NCBI GenBank assembly: GCA_943325435.2
Contig: CALPPK020000119.1
Coordinates: 1 to 5,323 of the forward strand
Direction of reading: 5' to 3'
DNA: 5,323 nt
Origin: Bifidobacterium breve
GTDB lineage: Bacteria; Actinomycetota; Acidimicrobiia; Acidimicrobiales; Ilumatobacteraceae
Shown: one piece after another, positions 1-5,323 of the stretch
Position numbering within the stretch: position 1 is the stretch's first letter
Layout of the letters: every line of letters begins with the position of its first letter
Notes under the pieces: generated by a model
Databases searched by the model: none
What the model was told of the DNA's origin: nothing
What the model saw: only the letters and a program-made list of their open reading frames with translations
Translations under genes and position numbers: made by a program

Positions 1-579
1 TACTTCAATGTTGGCAGCCTCAAGTGCCTCTTTGACCTCGTACACCACGGATGAATCAGTAAGTACCCGCCATGTATCACCATCTCGCTCGATGTCATCA
101 GCGCCAGACTCGAGAGCTGCCGTCATGACTGTGTCTTCCTCAACTGAGCCAGCCACCACAATTAGACCACGGCGCGCGAATTGCCAACTGACAGCACCGG
201 GCTCTGCAAGTGAGCCACCGAATTTTGTGAACGCGTTACGAACATCAGATGCGGTTCGGTTTCGATTATCGGTGAGTACATCAACAAGTAACGCGACGCC
301 GCCTGGTGCGTATCCCTCGTACATGATTGATTCATAATTGGCTCCGCCGGTTTCACCACCACCACGCTTGATCGCGCGATCAATAGCGTCCTTGGTCATC
401 TGACCTGCTTTAGCTTTTTGCACCATAGTGCGCAATGAAGCATTTGTATCAACGTCCATTCCGCCCGAACGTGCTGCAACTTCTAGCTGGCGAGCAAGTT
501 TCGCAAACAACTTTCCACGCGCTTTGTCAATGGCGCCTTTTTTATGTTTGATTGTTGCCCATTTGGAATGTCCAGACAT
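1..579 (-). CDS. yebC: YebC/PmpR family protein (TACO1-like), C-terminus cut off by window edge
   Basis: The visible 193 residues start with the family's hallmark N-terminus (MSGHSKWATIKHKKGAIDKA), followed by a basic helical domain with the KxxDAIDRAIKRG segment near residues 63-76. A central domain follows, carrying EGYAPGGVALLVDVLTDN and then NRTASDVRNAF...GGSLAEPGAVSW around residues 92-140, the most conserved part of the family. The usual length is about 240-250 residues, so roughly 50 are missing to the left. Members have been described as DNA-binding regulators (PmpR) and, more recently, as ribosome-associated factors that help translation of difficult stretches; the sequence does not decide between these. 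The start ATG at 579 follows the pdxT stop by 3 bases, with AAGGTG 6 bases upstream inside the last pdxT codons, so translational coupling is likely. In many actinobacteria ruvC, ruvA and ruvB come next; here they would lie outside the window. Confidence 0.95.
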   Translation of the reverse strand, partial: MSGHSKWATIKHKKGAIDKARGKLFAKLARQLEVAARSGGMDVDTNASLRTMVQKAKAGQMTKDAIDRAIKRGGGETGGANYESIMYEGYAPGGVALLVDVLTDNRNRTASDVRNAFTKFGGSLAEPGAVSWQFARRGLIVVAGSVEEDTVMTAALESGADDIERDGDTWRVLTDSSVVYEVKEALEAANIEV

Positions 580-582
580 TGG

Positions 583-1167
583 CTACACCTTTTTCTTATT
601 TGCGGTTATAGAAACAAAATACTCGTGAAGTCGAGCATCGTTTGACAATTCAGGATGAAACGATGCTGCCAATACATTTCCTTGGCGCACCAACACTGGT
701 TCATCATTGATGCTTCCGAGAACTTCAACATGATCACCCACTCGTTCAATGCGGGGAGCACGAATGAATACCCCGTGAAAATCACCGACCGAACTATTGA
801 TAGTTGCCTCAAATGAATCAACTTGACGACCAAAAGCATTACGACGGACTGAAATGTCAATTGCCGCGAAGTTTCGCTGATCGCTACGGCCATCGAGAAT
901 TTCAGACGCAAGCAAAATCATGCCTGCGCATGTGCCAAAGACTGGCATGCCATCTGCAATGCGAGAAGAGATGGGATCAAAAAGGCCCGACGACTCCAAA
1001 AGTTGAGACATCGTGCTTGATTCCCCGCCAGGCATCAACAAAGCATCAACGAAACTCAATTGTTCCGGAGTGCGGACTTCAATCGATTGCACGCCAATTG
1101 ACGTTAAGCAATCAGAATGCGCAGCGAATGCTCCCTGAAGTGCGAGTACACCAATCTGCATGTTCAC
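583..1167 (-). CDS. pdxT: Pyridoxal 5'-phosphate synthase glutaminase subunit PdxT
   Basis: Class I glutamine amidotransferase that hydrolyses glutamine and channels ammonia to PdxS for PLP synthesis in the cytoplasm. It begins with the family signature IGVLALQGAF, then has the PGGESST oxyanion/glutamine-binding segment (residues 46-52). The nucleophile elbow FGTCAGM has Cys80, and FHPEL supplies His171 and Glu173, so the Cys-His-Glu triad is complete. Length is 194 residues, as expected. Start choice is ambiguous: GTG at 1167 has a GAGG seven bases upstream, while ATG at 1161 gives the family-typical MQIGVLALQG but sits 13 bases from that GAGG. The difference is only two residues. It lies 26 bases after pdxS, without the tesB-like thioesterase gene found between them in mycobacteria, and 3 bases before yebC. 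Confidence 0.97.
   Translation of the reverse strand: MNMQIGVLALQGAFAAHSDCLTSIGVQSIEVRTPEQLSFVDALLMPGGESSTMSQLLESSGLFDPISSRIADGMPVFGTCAGMILLASEILDGRSDQRNFAAIDISVRRNAFGRQVDSFEATINSSVGDFHGVFIRAPRIERVGDHVEVLGSINDEPVLVRQGNVLAASFHPELSNDARLHEYFVSITANKKKV
586..591 (-). promoter_or_regulatory. Ribosome binding site of yebC
   Basis: AAGGTG on the minus strand, six bases before the yebC ATG at 579. It coincides with the last two sense codons of pdxT (Lys-Val), so a ribosome ending pdxT stops on top of the yebC start region. Confidence 0.6.
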
Positions 1168-1174
1168 CCGGAGG

Positions 1175-1178
1175 CCTC
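1175..1178 (-). promoter_or_regulatory. Probable ribosome binding site of pdxT
   Basis: GAGG on the minus strand lies seven bases before GTG 1167 and 13 bases before ATG 1161. It is short, but it is the only purine-rich match in the 26-base gap after pdxS, and it favours the GTG start. Confidence 0.45.
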
Positions 1179-1193
1179 GCAGTCATGGTTTTC

Positions 1194-2096
1194 TTACCAA
1201 CCGCGCTGGGCGAAACGTTGTGTTTCGTTGATCTCGTCCATGGCAATACCGGTCATGGCAACGCCTAGCCCGCGACTCACGCGTGCAAGCACATCTGCGT
1301 CACGGAAGTGGGTTGTTGCTTCCACAATCGCTTTGGCACGAGGTGCTGGGTCAGCACTCTTGAAGATTCCGGATCCAACAAAAACTGTTTCTGCGCCTAA
1401 TTGCATTGCCAGTGCGGCATCCGCTGGAGTTGCGATACCACCTGCAGCGAATACCGGAACTTGCAATTTGCCAGTCTCTGCGATCTCTTGCACCAAAGAC
1501 AACGGGGCCTGAAGGCGCTTTGCCCATTCGAATAGTTCAGCGGAATCAGCTTGTGTGATTTTACGAATGTCTCCGAGAATTGAACGAAGGTGTCGCACTG
1601 CTTCCACCATGTTTCCGGTACCAGCTTCGCCCTTTGAACGAATTAGTGCAGCACCTTCAGAGACGCGACGTAGCGCCTCGCCCAAGTTGGTGGCACCGCA
1701 TACAAATGGAATGGTGAAGTCAAATTTATCGATGTGATGCGTTTCATCAGCCGGAGTGAGAACTTCTGACTCATCAATGAAGTCAACTCCGAGTGACTGA
1801 AGAATTTGCGCTTCAACGAAATGACCGATACGAACTTTTGCCATGACAGGAATATGCACACTGGCCTGAATTTCCATAATCATTTCCGGGTCACTCATAC
1901 GAGCTACTCCACCGTCACGACGAATGTCTGCAGGTACTCGCTCCAATGCCATCACCGCACAAGCACCAGCATCTTCTGCAATCTTTGCTTGATCAGAGTT
2001 GACGACGTCCATGATGACGCCGCCCTTCAACATTTCGGCCAACCCGCGCTTAACGCGTTGTGTGCCTGTTGATGACGAACCGTTACTAGAAACCAT
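1194..2096 (-). CDS. pdxS: Pyridoxal 5'-phosphate synthase lyase subunit PdxS
   Basis: Forms the (beta/alpha)8-barrel subunit that condenses ribose 5-phosphate, glyceraldehyde 3-phosphate and ammonia (from PdxT) into pyridoxal 5'-phosphate; the known complex is a 12+12 assembly. From ATG 2096 the product has 300 residues (B. subtilis 294, M. tuberculosis 299). Asp30 in GGVIMDVV, Lys87 in [10 protein letters not shown] and Lys155 in [10 protein letters not shown] correspond to the catalytic Asp24, Lys81 and Lys149 of B. subtilis. The phosphate-binding [12 protein letters not shown] and [10 protein letters not shown] segments and the family's terminal RGW are intact. The frame can be extended to a GTG at 2129 (11 more residues), but that adds sequence absent from homologues. 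ATG 2096 lacks a usable Shine-Dalgarno (AAGGG is only one base away); a TACCAT hexamer seven bases upstream fits a leaderless start. Confidence 0.98.
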   Translation of the reverse strand: MVSSNGSSSTGTQRVKRGLAEMLKGGVIMDVVNSDQAKIAEDAGACAVMALERVPADIRRDGGVARMSDPEMIMEIQASVHIPVMAKVRIGHFVEAQILQSLGVDFIDESEVLTPADETHHIDKFDFTIPFVCGATNLGEALRRVSEGAALIRSKGEAGTGNMVEAVRHLRSILGDIRKITQADSAELFEWAKRLQAPLSLVQEIAETGKLQVPVFAAGGIATPADAALAMQLGAETVFVGSGIFKSADPAPRAKAIVEATTHFRDADVLARVSRGLGVAMTGIAMDEINETQRFAQRGW

Positions 2097-2103
2097 GCCC
2101 TTA

Positions 2104-2109
2104 ATGGTA
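2104..2109 (-). promoter_or_regulatory. Candidate leaderless -10 hexamer for pdxS
   Basis: TACCAT on the minus strand ends seven bases before the pdxS ATG at 2096, the same spacing as the candidate element before pimA. No Shine-Dalgarno at a workable distance precedes this ATG. A GTGACA resembling a -35 lies at 2129-2124, but with only 14 bases between the two hexamers, which is too short. This would be the internal promoter that lets pdxS-pdxT-yebC be expressed apart from the envelope genes. Confidence 0.35.
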
Positions 2110-2113
2110 CCGA

Positions 2114-2130
2114 GGAGACATGATGTCACC
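2114..2130. promoter_or_regulatory. Imperfect 17-base palindrome upstream of pdxS, possible operator
   Basis: The plus strand reads GGAGACATGATGTCACC. The core GACAT-G-ATGTC is a perfect inverted repeat around base 2122, and the flanking GG and CC also pair, leaving one mismatch per 8-base arm. It covers positions -18 to -34 relative to the pdxS ATG, just upstream of the candidate -10 hexamer, where a repressor or activator would act. The centre is too tight to form an RNA hairpin, so a protein-binding site is the more sensible reading. No regulator is named by the sequence. Confidence 0.28.
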
Positions 2131-2147
2131 CCGTGTGATTTAAGGAT

Positions 2148-3227
2148 TTAGACGGCTGGAAAAGGAACTTTGGATGGGTCAATTCCCGGAGCCACTGGCG
2201 CCAAAGAGTTCTTCCATGCCAACTCAACCCAGGTGCGGCCAGGAGTCAAACGAACGTACTGGTTATTTGCATCGATGAGTGTGAAAGGAACACGAGCATT
2301 TCCGCGCAACCAGGTGATGGGAATGATTCCACCGTCAGTCATAACAAAGCCTGTGCCCTTACCTGTGGTGAGGGCGTTCGGGCTCTTACGGTCTGCCTTG
2401 CTTCGAACGTACGTGACATAGAGCACCACAACGTTCTTGGTATTGACTTGTCCGTCGTCTGCCATGTGCGGTTCAAGAACACGCTTGGTGTTCTCGCTGC
2501 TACGCAAGAAGTTTCCAGTTGCCGCATCCCATTTCCAATAAACACGCACGTTGTACATCGACACCTTTGCGCCATCAATCGCCGTTGATGTTGATGGTTT
2601 TGCATCGCTCTCAGATCGGTATAAGAACTGAGGTTTTGGTGCTGACGAGCCTGCAGGTGCAAGCGTCCACAAGTCAGAGGTCTTTGCAAACAAGTTGTGT
2701 GGAGCCTTCATGGTCTTCTCGCGGTAGTAACCGCCCTTACCGCGTGACGCGCTGTAGCCCACGTTGACCATGTCACTCGCATTCACTGCTTTGGTCACAC
2801 GATAATTTCCACCGCTCCAAGCAAACAACGGCTTGTTGAATGACGCAAGGATGTCAATGTCTTGAGTACGACCACTACGCAATGGGCCCACAGGATTGCT
2901 GTCCTGGCTCTGAAAGACGGCAGCGAAACGAGTCAATGACTCAACATTCTCTTCAAACACGATGTCAGCCTTGTTGAGGCCGGTCTGAGGGCGAGCCCCT
3001 GGATGATTATCGATTTTTGCAGCAAGGGCAACACGTGTCGCTGCTGCTTGGTCGGTAATCGGAAGACCAGTAAGCGGGTACCCCGGAACAGGAGGAGTTG
3101 TCGTGAGTGGGTCGACCCAGGCAGTTGTATCGGAACTTGATCCACCGCCGCCGCCGCAGGCAGCGAGAATGGATACCAGAACGGTCGCAACTGATAGACG
3201 AACAAGAGCGCGGTGTGATTTCAACAT
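2148..3227 (-). CDS. DUF3048 domain (YerB-like) lipoprotein
   Basis: The 359-residue product starts with a short basic region and a hydrophobic stretch ending in the lipobox LAAC (Cys24), so it should be lipid-anchored on the outer face of the membrane. A Gly5-Ser3 linker follows the cysteine. The N-terminal DUF3048 domain spans about residues 50-190 and contains DNHPGARPQTGLNKADIVFEE (73-93), LTRFAAVF (98-105) and the GPLRSGRTQD motif (114-123). The second domain (DUF3048_C type) covers about 215-345, including VVVLYVTYV and the final TWVELAW region. The family's biochemical role is not established. ATG 3227 was chosen because AAGGAG sits seven bases upstream and the signal peptide starts there; the frame stays open further upstream to 3452 but that part overlaps the preceding gene. 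Its start follows the upstream stop by one base, so the two are probably translated together. Confidence 0.93.
   Translation of the reverse strand: MLKSHRALVRLSVATVLVSILAACGGGGGSSSDTTAWVDPLTTTPPVPGYPLTGLPITDQAAATRVALAAKIDNHPGARPQTGLNKADIVFEENVESLTRFAAVFQSQDSNPVGPLRSGRTQDIDILASFNKPLFAWSGGNYRVTKAVNASDMVNVGYSASRGKGGYYREKTMKAPHNLFAKTSDLWTLAPAGSSAPKPQFLYRSESDAKPSTSTAIDGAKVSMYNVRVYWKWDAATGNFLRSSENTKRVLEPHMADDGQVNTKNVVVLYVTYVRSKADRKSPNALTTGKGTGFVMTDGGIIPITWLRGNARVPFTLIDANNQYVRLTPGRTWVELAWKNSLAPVAPGIDPSKVPFPAV
3145..3156. repeat. (CCG)4 trinucleotide tract in the lipoprotein linker
   Basis: Four tandem CCG units on the plus strand, abutting the lipobox cysteine codon (3158-3156), give the glycine run after Cys24 of the DUF3048 lipoprotein. 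Slippage would change linker length by whole glycines without shifting the frame. Such Gly/Ser linkers are common after lipobox cysteines. Confidence 0.5.
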
Positions 3228-3228
3228 G

Positions 3229-4047
3229 TCAGATCTCCTTGAGAACAGCAATACGGTCAGCCAGTGGCGGACGCGCGAAGCCCATAGTAGACACAACAAC
3301 CGACGCATTACTGTCATCCCCCGCTGAATCGGGAGTTGCAAACCACAACGGTTGAGCACCAATGCGCCCGAGAGGTATTGCAGCTGCTTGCTCAATGATT
3401 TCAAGAGCAGACACCATGGCTGGCGGGTAGCGAGTTGCCTGGCAGGCAGCAACGTCAGCCCACATCACGATTCGTTCGTCAGCCACTCGTTCGATGACCG
3501 ACCGCATTATTTTCTGCGCACCAAAACGCTTCATGGCGAAAGATAACGCCAACAAGTACGTCGTGAGACCGATGTCACCAGTACGAAGACGCCACATAAC
3601 GTGCGCCATCACCGCTTCCATTTCGACACGACCCATTGACTTCAGAAAGCCGGCAGAAACAACGATTGTTCCGGCTTCCCCTGGCATGCCGACCGCAAGT
3701 GCTACCGGATATTCAATTCCGACAACTCGCAATGCTGGTCGTGCATCGCCTCCGACAACACACAGTCCATCAATGACATTGAACAGGCGAGCATGTTCGT
3801 ATTCAGATGCGGGCAACCCGCCCACCATCTTGAGAACAACATCATCAGCAGTGCGATATACGTTCCACATGAAGCCGCCAGAGACAGCAGCACCAATCAG
3901 TGCCCCGATGATGGGAAAGCCAATGATGAAGCCAACCACAAGACAAATGATTGTGACGATGAGCGTAAATATCGCTGGAAGAGTAAACATCCGCCGAGTC
4001 ATGAGTTGACTTGAGTCTTCGATGGGAATCCATTGACGTTGATTCAT
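3229..4047 (-). CDS. M48/HtpX-like membrane protein lacking the zinc-protease motif (pseudo-protease)
   Basis: The 272-residue product has a basic RR at 18-19, then about 42 almost purely hydrophobic residues (20-61) that form a two-helix membrane hairpin, then a cytoplasmic-type M48 domain. Family landmarks are kept in order: SEYEHARLFNVIDGL (81-95), the TIVVSAGFL strand (127-135), the metal-site helix with EAVMAH (144-149), an AD pair (197-198) followed by the SALE helix, and the C-terminal ST...PPLADRI (253-266). However, where M48 enzymes have HExxH, this protein reads HVMWR (149-153), so the catalytic Glu and second His are gone. The Glu expected three residues before the AD pair is Val194. 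The reading frame is clean and codons look normal, so this is a maintained dead enzyme rather than a decayed gene. ATG 4047 is preferred (AAAGGA close upstream); a TTG at 4077 would add 10 residues. I infer homology from motif order, not from a search. Confidence 0.8.
   Translation of the reverse strand: MNQRQWIPIEDSSQLMTRRMFTLPAIFTLIVTIICLVVGFIIGFPIIGALIGAAVSGGFMWNVYRTADDVVLKMVGGLPASEYEHARLFNVIDGLCVVGGDARPALRVVGIEYPVALAVGMPGEAGTIVVSAGFLKSMGRVEMEAVMAHVMWRLRTGDIGLTTYLLALSFAMKRFGAQKIMRSVIERVADERIVMWADVAACQATRYPPAMVSALEIIEQAAAIPLGRIGAQPLWFATPDSAGDDSNASVVVSTMGFARPPLADRIAVLKEI
3235..3240 (-). promoter_or_regulatory. Ribosome binding site of the DUF3048 lipoprotein gene
   Basis: AAGGAG on the minus strand, seven bases before ATG 3227. 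It is made of the Lys-Glu codons at the very end of the upstream M48-like gene, whose TGA follows at 3231-3229. This is the strongest Shine-Dalgarno in the window; it fixes the lipoprotein start and indicates coupling of the two genes. Confidence 0.85.
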
Positions 4048-4050
4048 ATG

Positions 4051-4056
4051 TCCTTT
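4051..4056 (-). promoter_or_regulatory. Probable ribosome binding site of the M48-like gene
   Basis: AAAGGA on the minus strand, three bases before ATG 4047. The spacing is short, but it is the only purine-rich match in the 33-base gap after pimA, and it supports ATG 4047 over the TTG at 4077, which has none. Confidence 0.45.
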
Positions 4057-4080
4057 CGCAGAGCTAACAATTGTCAACTC

Positions 4081-5247
4081 TTATCGCCCGTCACCAAGAT
4101 GTGATCGCCGCAAGAAACGGTCTTCGAACCTTTTCAGCATACGGGGCACCTTGATGGTGGTGATGTTTGTTGCTTCCATGTGCAATGCACGTTCGTACAT
4201 CTCGATATAGCGGTCAGCAAGGGCGTCCATAGAAAAGCGTTGCGCGTGCTCGCGACCATTTGCCGTTAGTCGGGCAGCCAAACGCGAGTCAACAAGTACA
4301 CGGGCAAGTGCCGAGGCCAAGCTTGCAACATTGCCCGTTTCAACCAACAGAGCGGTCTCATCGTCAGTTGCCACATTGCGATACCCATCAAGATTGCTGG
4401 CAACTACCGGAGTGCCCGCGGCCATGGCCTCAAGAAGCACAACACCAAACGATTCGCCGTGTAACGACGGCGCACAGAAAACCGACGCTCGACCCATGCG
4501 ACTGATTTTCTCCGCATCAGAAATTCGACCCAACCAGTCAACTCGAGTATCGGACGCGAATCGAGTCTTTAGTTCAGCAGTCTGTGGTCCATCAGACGCA
4601 ATCCACAGACGTACATCTGGTGGGAGTTTTGCAAAAGCCTCAAGCAAATTGCTGAGACCCTTTCGTTCTTCATGGCGACCGATAAAAAATATTGCGTTCT
4701 CACGTGGGCTTACAGATGGTGTCAAGTAGTCACCCAATTCGATGCCGTTAAACAAAACCTCGTAGTCGCCGCCAATGTAGCGCTGAGCCAATTCAACAGC
4801 ATCTTTCGATACCGCAACACGAATATCAATTCGCGAAGCAACCCATTTCAATTGACGCGAGAATGTGCGGTATGCAGCTGACTCGCCTGCCGAATGGAAC
4901 GTGGCAACCACTGGTGCCATCTTTACGAGCAGCGCTGTTAATGACGGACCTGGCACTAACGGCTCATGTACATGCACAACATCGAACGCTTCATCGTTCA
5001 GTGCGCGAATGGTGCGCAATGCAGCTGACGCATCAGGGGCAAGCGGCGCTATAGAACCATTCACCGCAGTGGGAAGACTGTTGCCAAGCGGGGTGACGAA
5101 CGCATCGGGAGGCGGCCCGTCACATGGGCCAAGCACCCTGACCTCGTGTCCCTTGGCGCGCAAACTACGCGCCAAACCAAGGACTTGTTGCTGAACACCC
5201 CCAGGAATCGTGAGGCTGTACGGGCTCACTATTCCAATTCTCAACAT
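4081..5247 (-). CDS. pimA: GT4 glycosyltransferase, probable phosphatidylinositol alpha-mannosyltransferase PimA
   Basis: PimA transfers mannose from GDP-mannose to the inositol of phosphatidylinositol at the inner face of the membrane, the first step of PIM synthesis. The 388 residues show a GT-B fold. The N-lobe opens with RIGIVSPYSLTIPGGVQQQV (3-22), carrying the flexible GGVQ loop, and has DVVHVHEP (89-96) and VVATFH with His118 at the same number as the catalytic His118 of mycobacterial PimA. The C-lobe has the nucleotide-binding pair Arg191/Lys196 in GRHEERKG and the EX7E motif HGESFGVVLLEAMAAG (Glu265, Glu273). The gene position upstream of pdxS-pdxT-yebC is that of pimA in actinobacteria, which decides the name; another acceptor is possible from sequence alone. 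Residues about 356-388 form a basic tail beyond the normal fold end. No Shine-Dalgarno precedes ATG 5247; a leaderless start is likely. Confidence 0.87.
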   Translation of the reverse strand: MLRIGIVSPYSLTIPGGVQQQVLGLARSLRAKGHEVRVLGPCDGPPPDAFVTPLGNSLPTAVNGSIAPLAPDASAALRTIRALNDEAFDVVHVHEPLVPGPSLTALLVKMAPVVATFHSAGESAAYRTFSRQLKWVASRIDIRVAVSKDAVELAQRYIGGDYEVLFNGIELGDYLTPSVSPRENAIFFIGRHEERKGLSNLLEAFAKLPPDVRLWIASDGPQTAELKTRFASDTRVDWLGRISDAEKISRMGRASVFCAPSLHGESFGVVLLEAMAAGTPVVASNLDGYRNVATDDETALLVETGNVASLASALARVLVDSRLAARLTANGREHAQRFSMDALADRYIEMYERALHMEATNITTIKVPRMLKRFEDRFLRRSHLGDGR

Positions 5248-5253
5248 GCAGGC

Positions 5254-5260
5254 TAGGTTA
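5254..5260. promoter_or_regulatory. Candidate bidirectional -10 element between pimA and the divergent frame
   Basis: The seven bases TAGGTTA read as TAGGTT (TAnnnT) on the plus strand, ending six bases before ATG 5266. On the minus strand they read as TAACCT (TAnnnT), ending seven bases before the pimA ATG at 5247. Both spacings put the transcription start at or next to the start codon, as in leaderless actinobacterial genes, and neither gene has a Shine-Dalgarno. No convincing -35 hexamer is visible on either side. TAnnnT is a weak pattern, so the support comes from the double coincidence of position. Confidence 0.42.
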
Positions 5261-5265
5261 CGGGA

Positions 5266-5323
5266 ATGCTTAAGGTAGATGCTTCTTTCCGTCCCGCCCT
5301 CTCAATCGTGGCCTCGCCCACCA
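5266..5323 (+). CDS. Possible start of a divergent plus-strand gene, cut off by window edge
   Basis: An ATG at 5266 opens a frame that reads MLKVDASFRPALSIVASPT and leaves the window still open after 19 codons. It would be transcribed away from pimA, whose start is only 18 bases away. There is no Shine-Dalgarno, but a TAGGTT hexamer ends six bases before the ATG, the spacing of an actinobacterial leaderless promoter. The peptide resembles the N-terminal amphipathic segment (FR..L....P) that precedes the first membrane helix in CDP-alcohol phosphatidyltransferases such as PgsA. A pgsA-type gene near pimA would fit pathway logic, but 19 residues cannot identify a family. Minus-strand frames also run through this stretch (one stops at 5253-5255), so the end of an upstream acyltransferase gene on the minus strand is the main alternative. 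Confidence 0.35.
   Translation, partial: MLKVDASFRPALSIVASPT

Noticed and set aside
8..337. Plus-strand frame at the left edge, considered as a small serine-rich protein.
   Set aside because: The opposite strand encodes YebC with its full signature; the serine-rich translation is the shadow of that gene.
1171..1178. GAGGCCTC palindrome between pdxS and pdxT, considered as an operator or terminator stem.
   Set aside because: It has eight bases with no loop and no U-tract. It is explained well enough by the ribosome binding site of pdxT.
804..1268. A 154-codon plus-strand open frame, together with other long plus-strand frames such as 3494-4009 and 4331-4729.
   Set aside because: They lie antisense to pdxT, pdxS, the M48-like gene and pimA, which have clear family motifs. 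Their translations show no recognisable domains.
2110..2160. Intrinsic terminator after the lipoprotein gene.
   Set aside because: No stem of useful length followed by a U-run is present on the minus strand, so read-through into pdxS is likely.
3228..3452. N-terminal extension of the lipoprotein frame by 75 residues.
   Set aside because: It overlaps the M48-like gene in another frame and would bury the signal peptide, and the AAGGAG spacing marks ATG 3227 as the start.
4072..4077. A perfect TTGACA on the minus strand just after the pimA stop, resembling a -35 box.
   Set aside because: No TAnnnT lies 16-19 bases downstream (the bases there are AGGACA), and it sits in a short gap inside a co-directional gene run.
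4048..4077. TTG start giving a 282-residue M48-like protein.
   Set aside because: There is no ribosome binding site at that distance. ATG 4047 has AAAGGA upstream, and the extra 10 residues match no family feature.

Overview
The window looks like an ordinary chromosomal stretch from an actinobacterium with roughly balanced GC. The order pimA ... pdxS - pdxT - yebC, all on the minus strand, matches the known actinobacterial arrangement (in Mycobacterium: pgsA - acyltransferase - pimA - NUDIX gene - pdxS - tesB - pdxT - yebC - ruvCAB). The PdxS protein is also very close to the mycobacterial form. The moderate GC and the DUF3048 lipoprotein make me think of Acidimicrobiia (for example freshwater or marine Ilumatobacter relatives), but that placement is inference.

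Layout, reading the minus strand from right to left: (1) 5247-4081, a GT4 glycosyltransferase, most likely PimA. (2) 4047-3229, a two-TM membrane protein of the M48/HtpX fold whose zinc-protease motif is destroyed. (3) 3227-2148, a DUF3048 (YerB-like) lipoprotein. (4) 2096-1194, PdxS. (5) 1167-583, PdxT. (6) 579 to the left edge, a YebC/PmpR family protein missing its C-terminus. Gaps are 33, 1, 51, 26 and 3 bases, so the whole set could be one transcript. The 51-base gap before pdxS is the only internal place with room for a promoter, and it contains a -10-like hexamer and an imperfect 17-base palindrome. At the right edge a plus-strand reading frame opens at 5266 and runs off the window, divergent from pimA.

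Functionally there are two modules. PdxS and PdxT form the DXP-independent PLP synthase: PdxT releases ammonia from glutamine, and PdxS builds pyridoxal 5'-phosphate from it plus ribose 5-phosphate and glyceraldehyde 3-phosphate. PimA, the dead M48 protein and the lipoprotein form an envelope-facing group; only PimA has a known job (first mannosylation of phosphatidylinositol).

The points most worth a second look are the pseudo-protease translationally coupled to the lipoprotein, and the 18-base divergent region between pimA and the plus-strand frame. In that region a single 7-base element reads as a -10 hexamer on both strands at leaderless-promoter spacing. I see no mobile element, RNA gene, CRISPR array or convincing terminator, and no obviously new multi-gene system.
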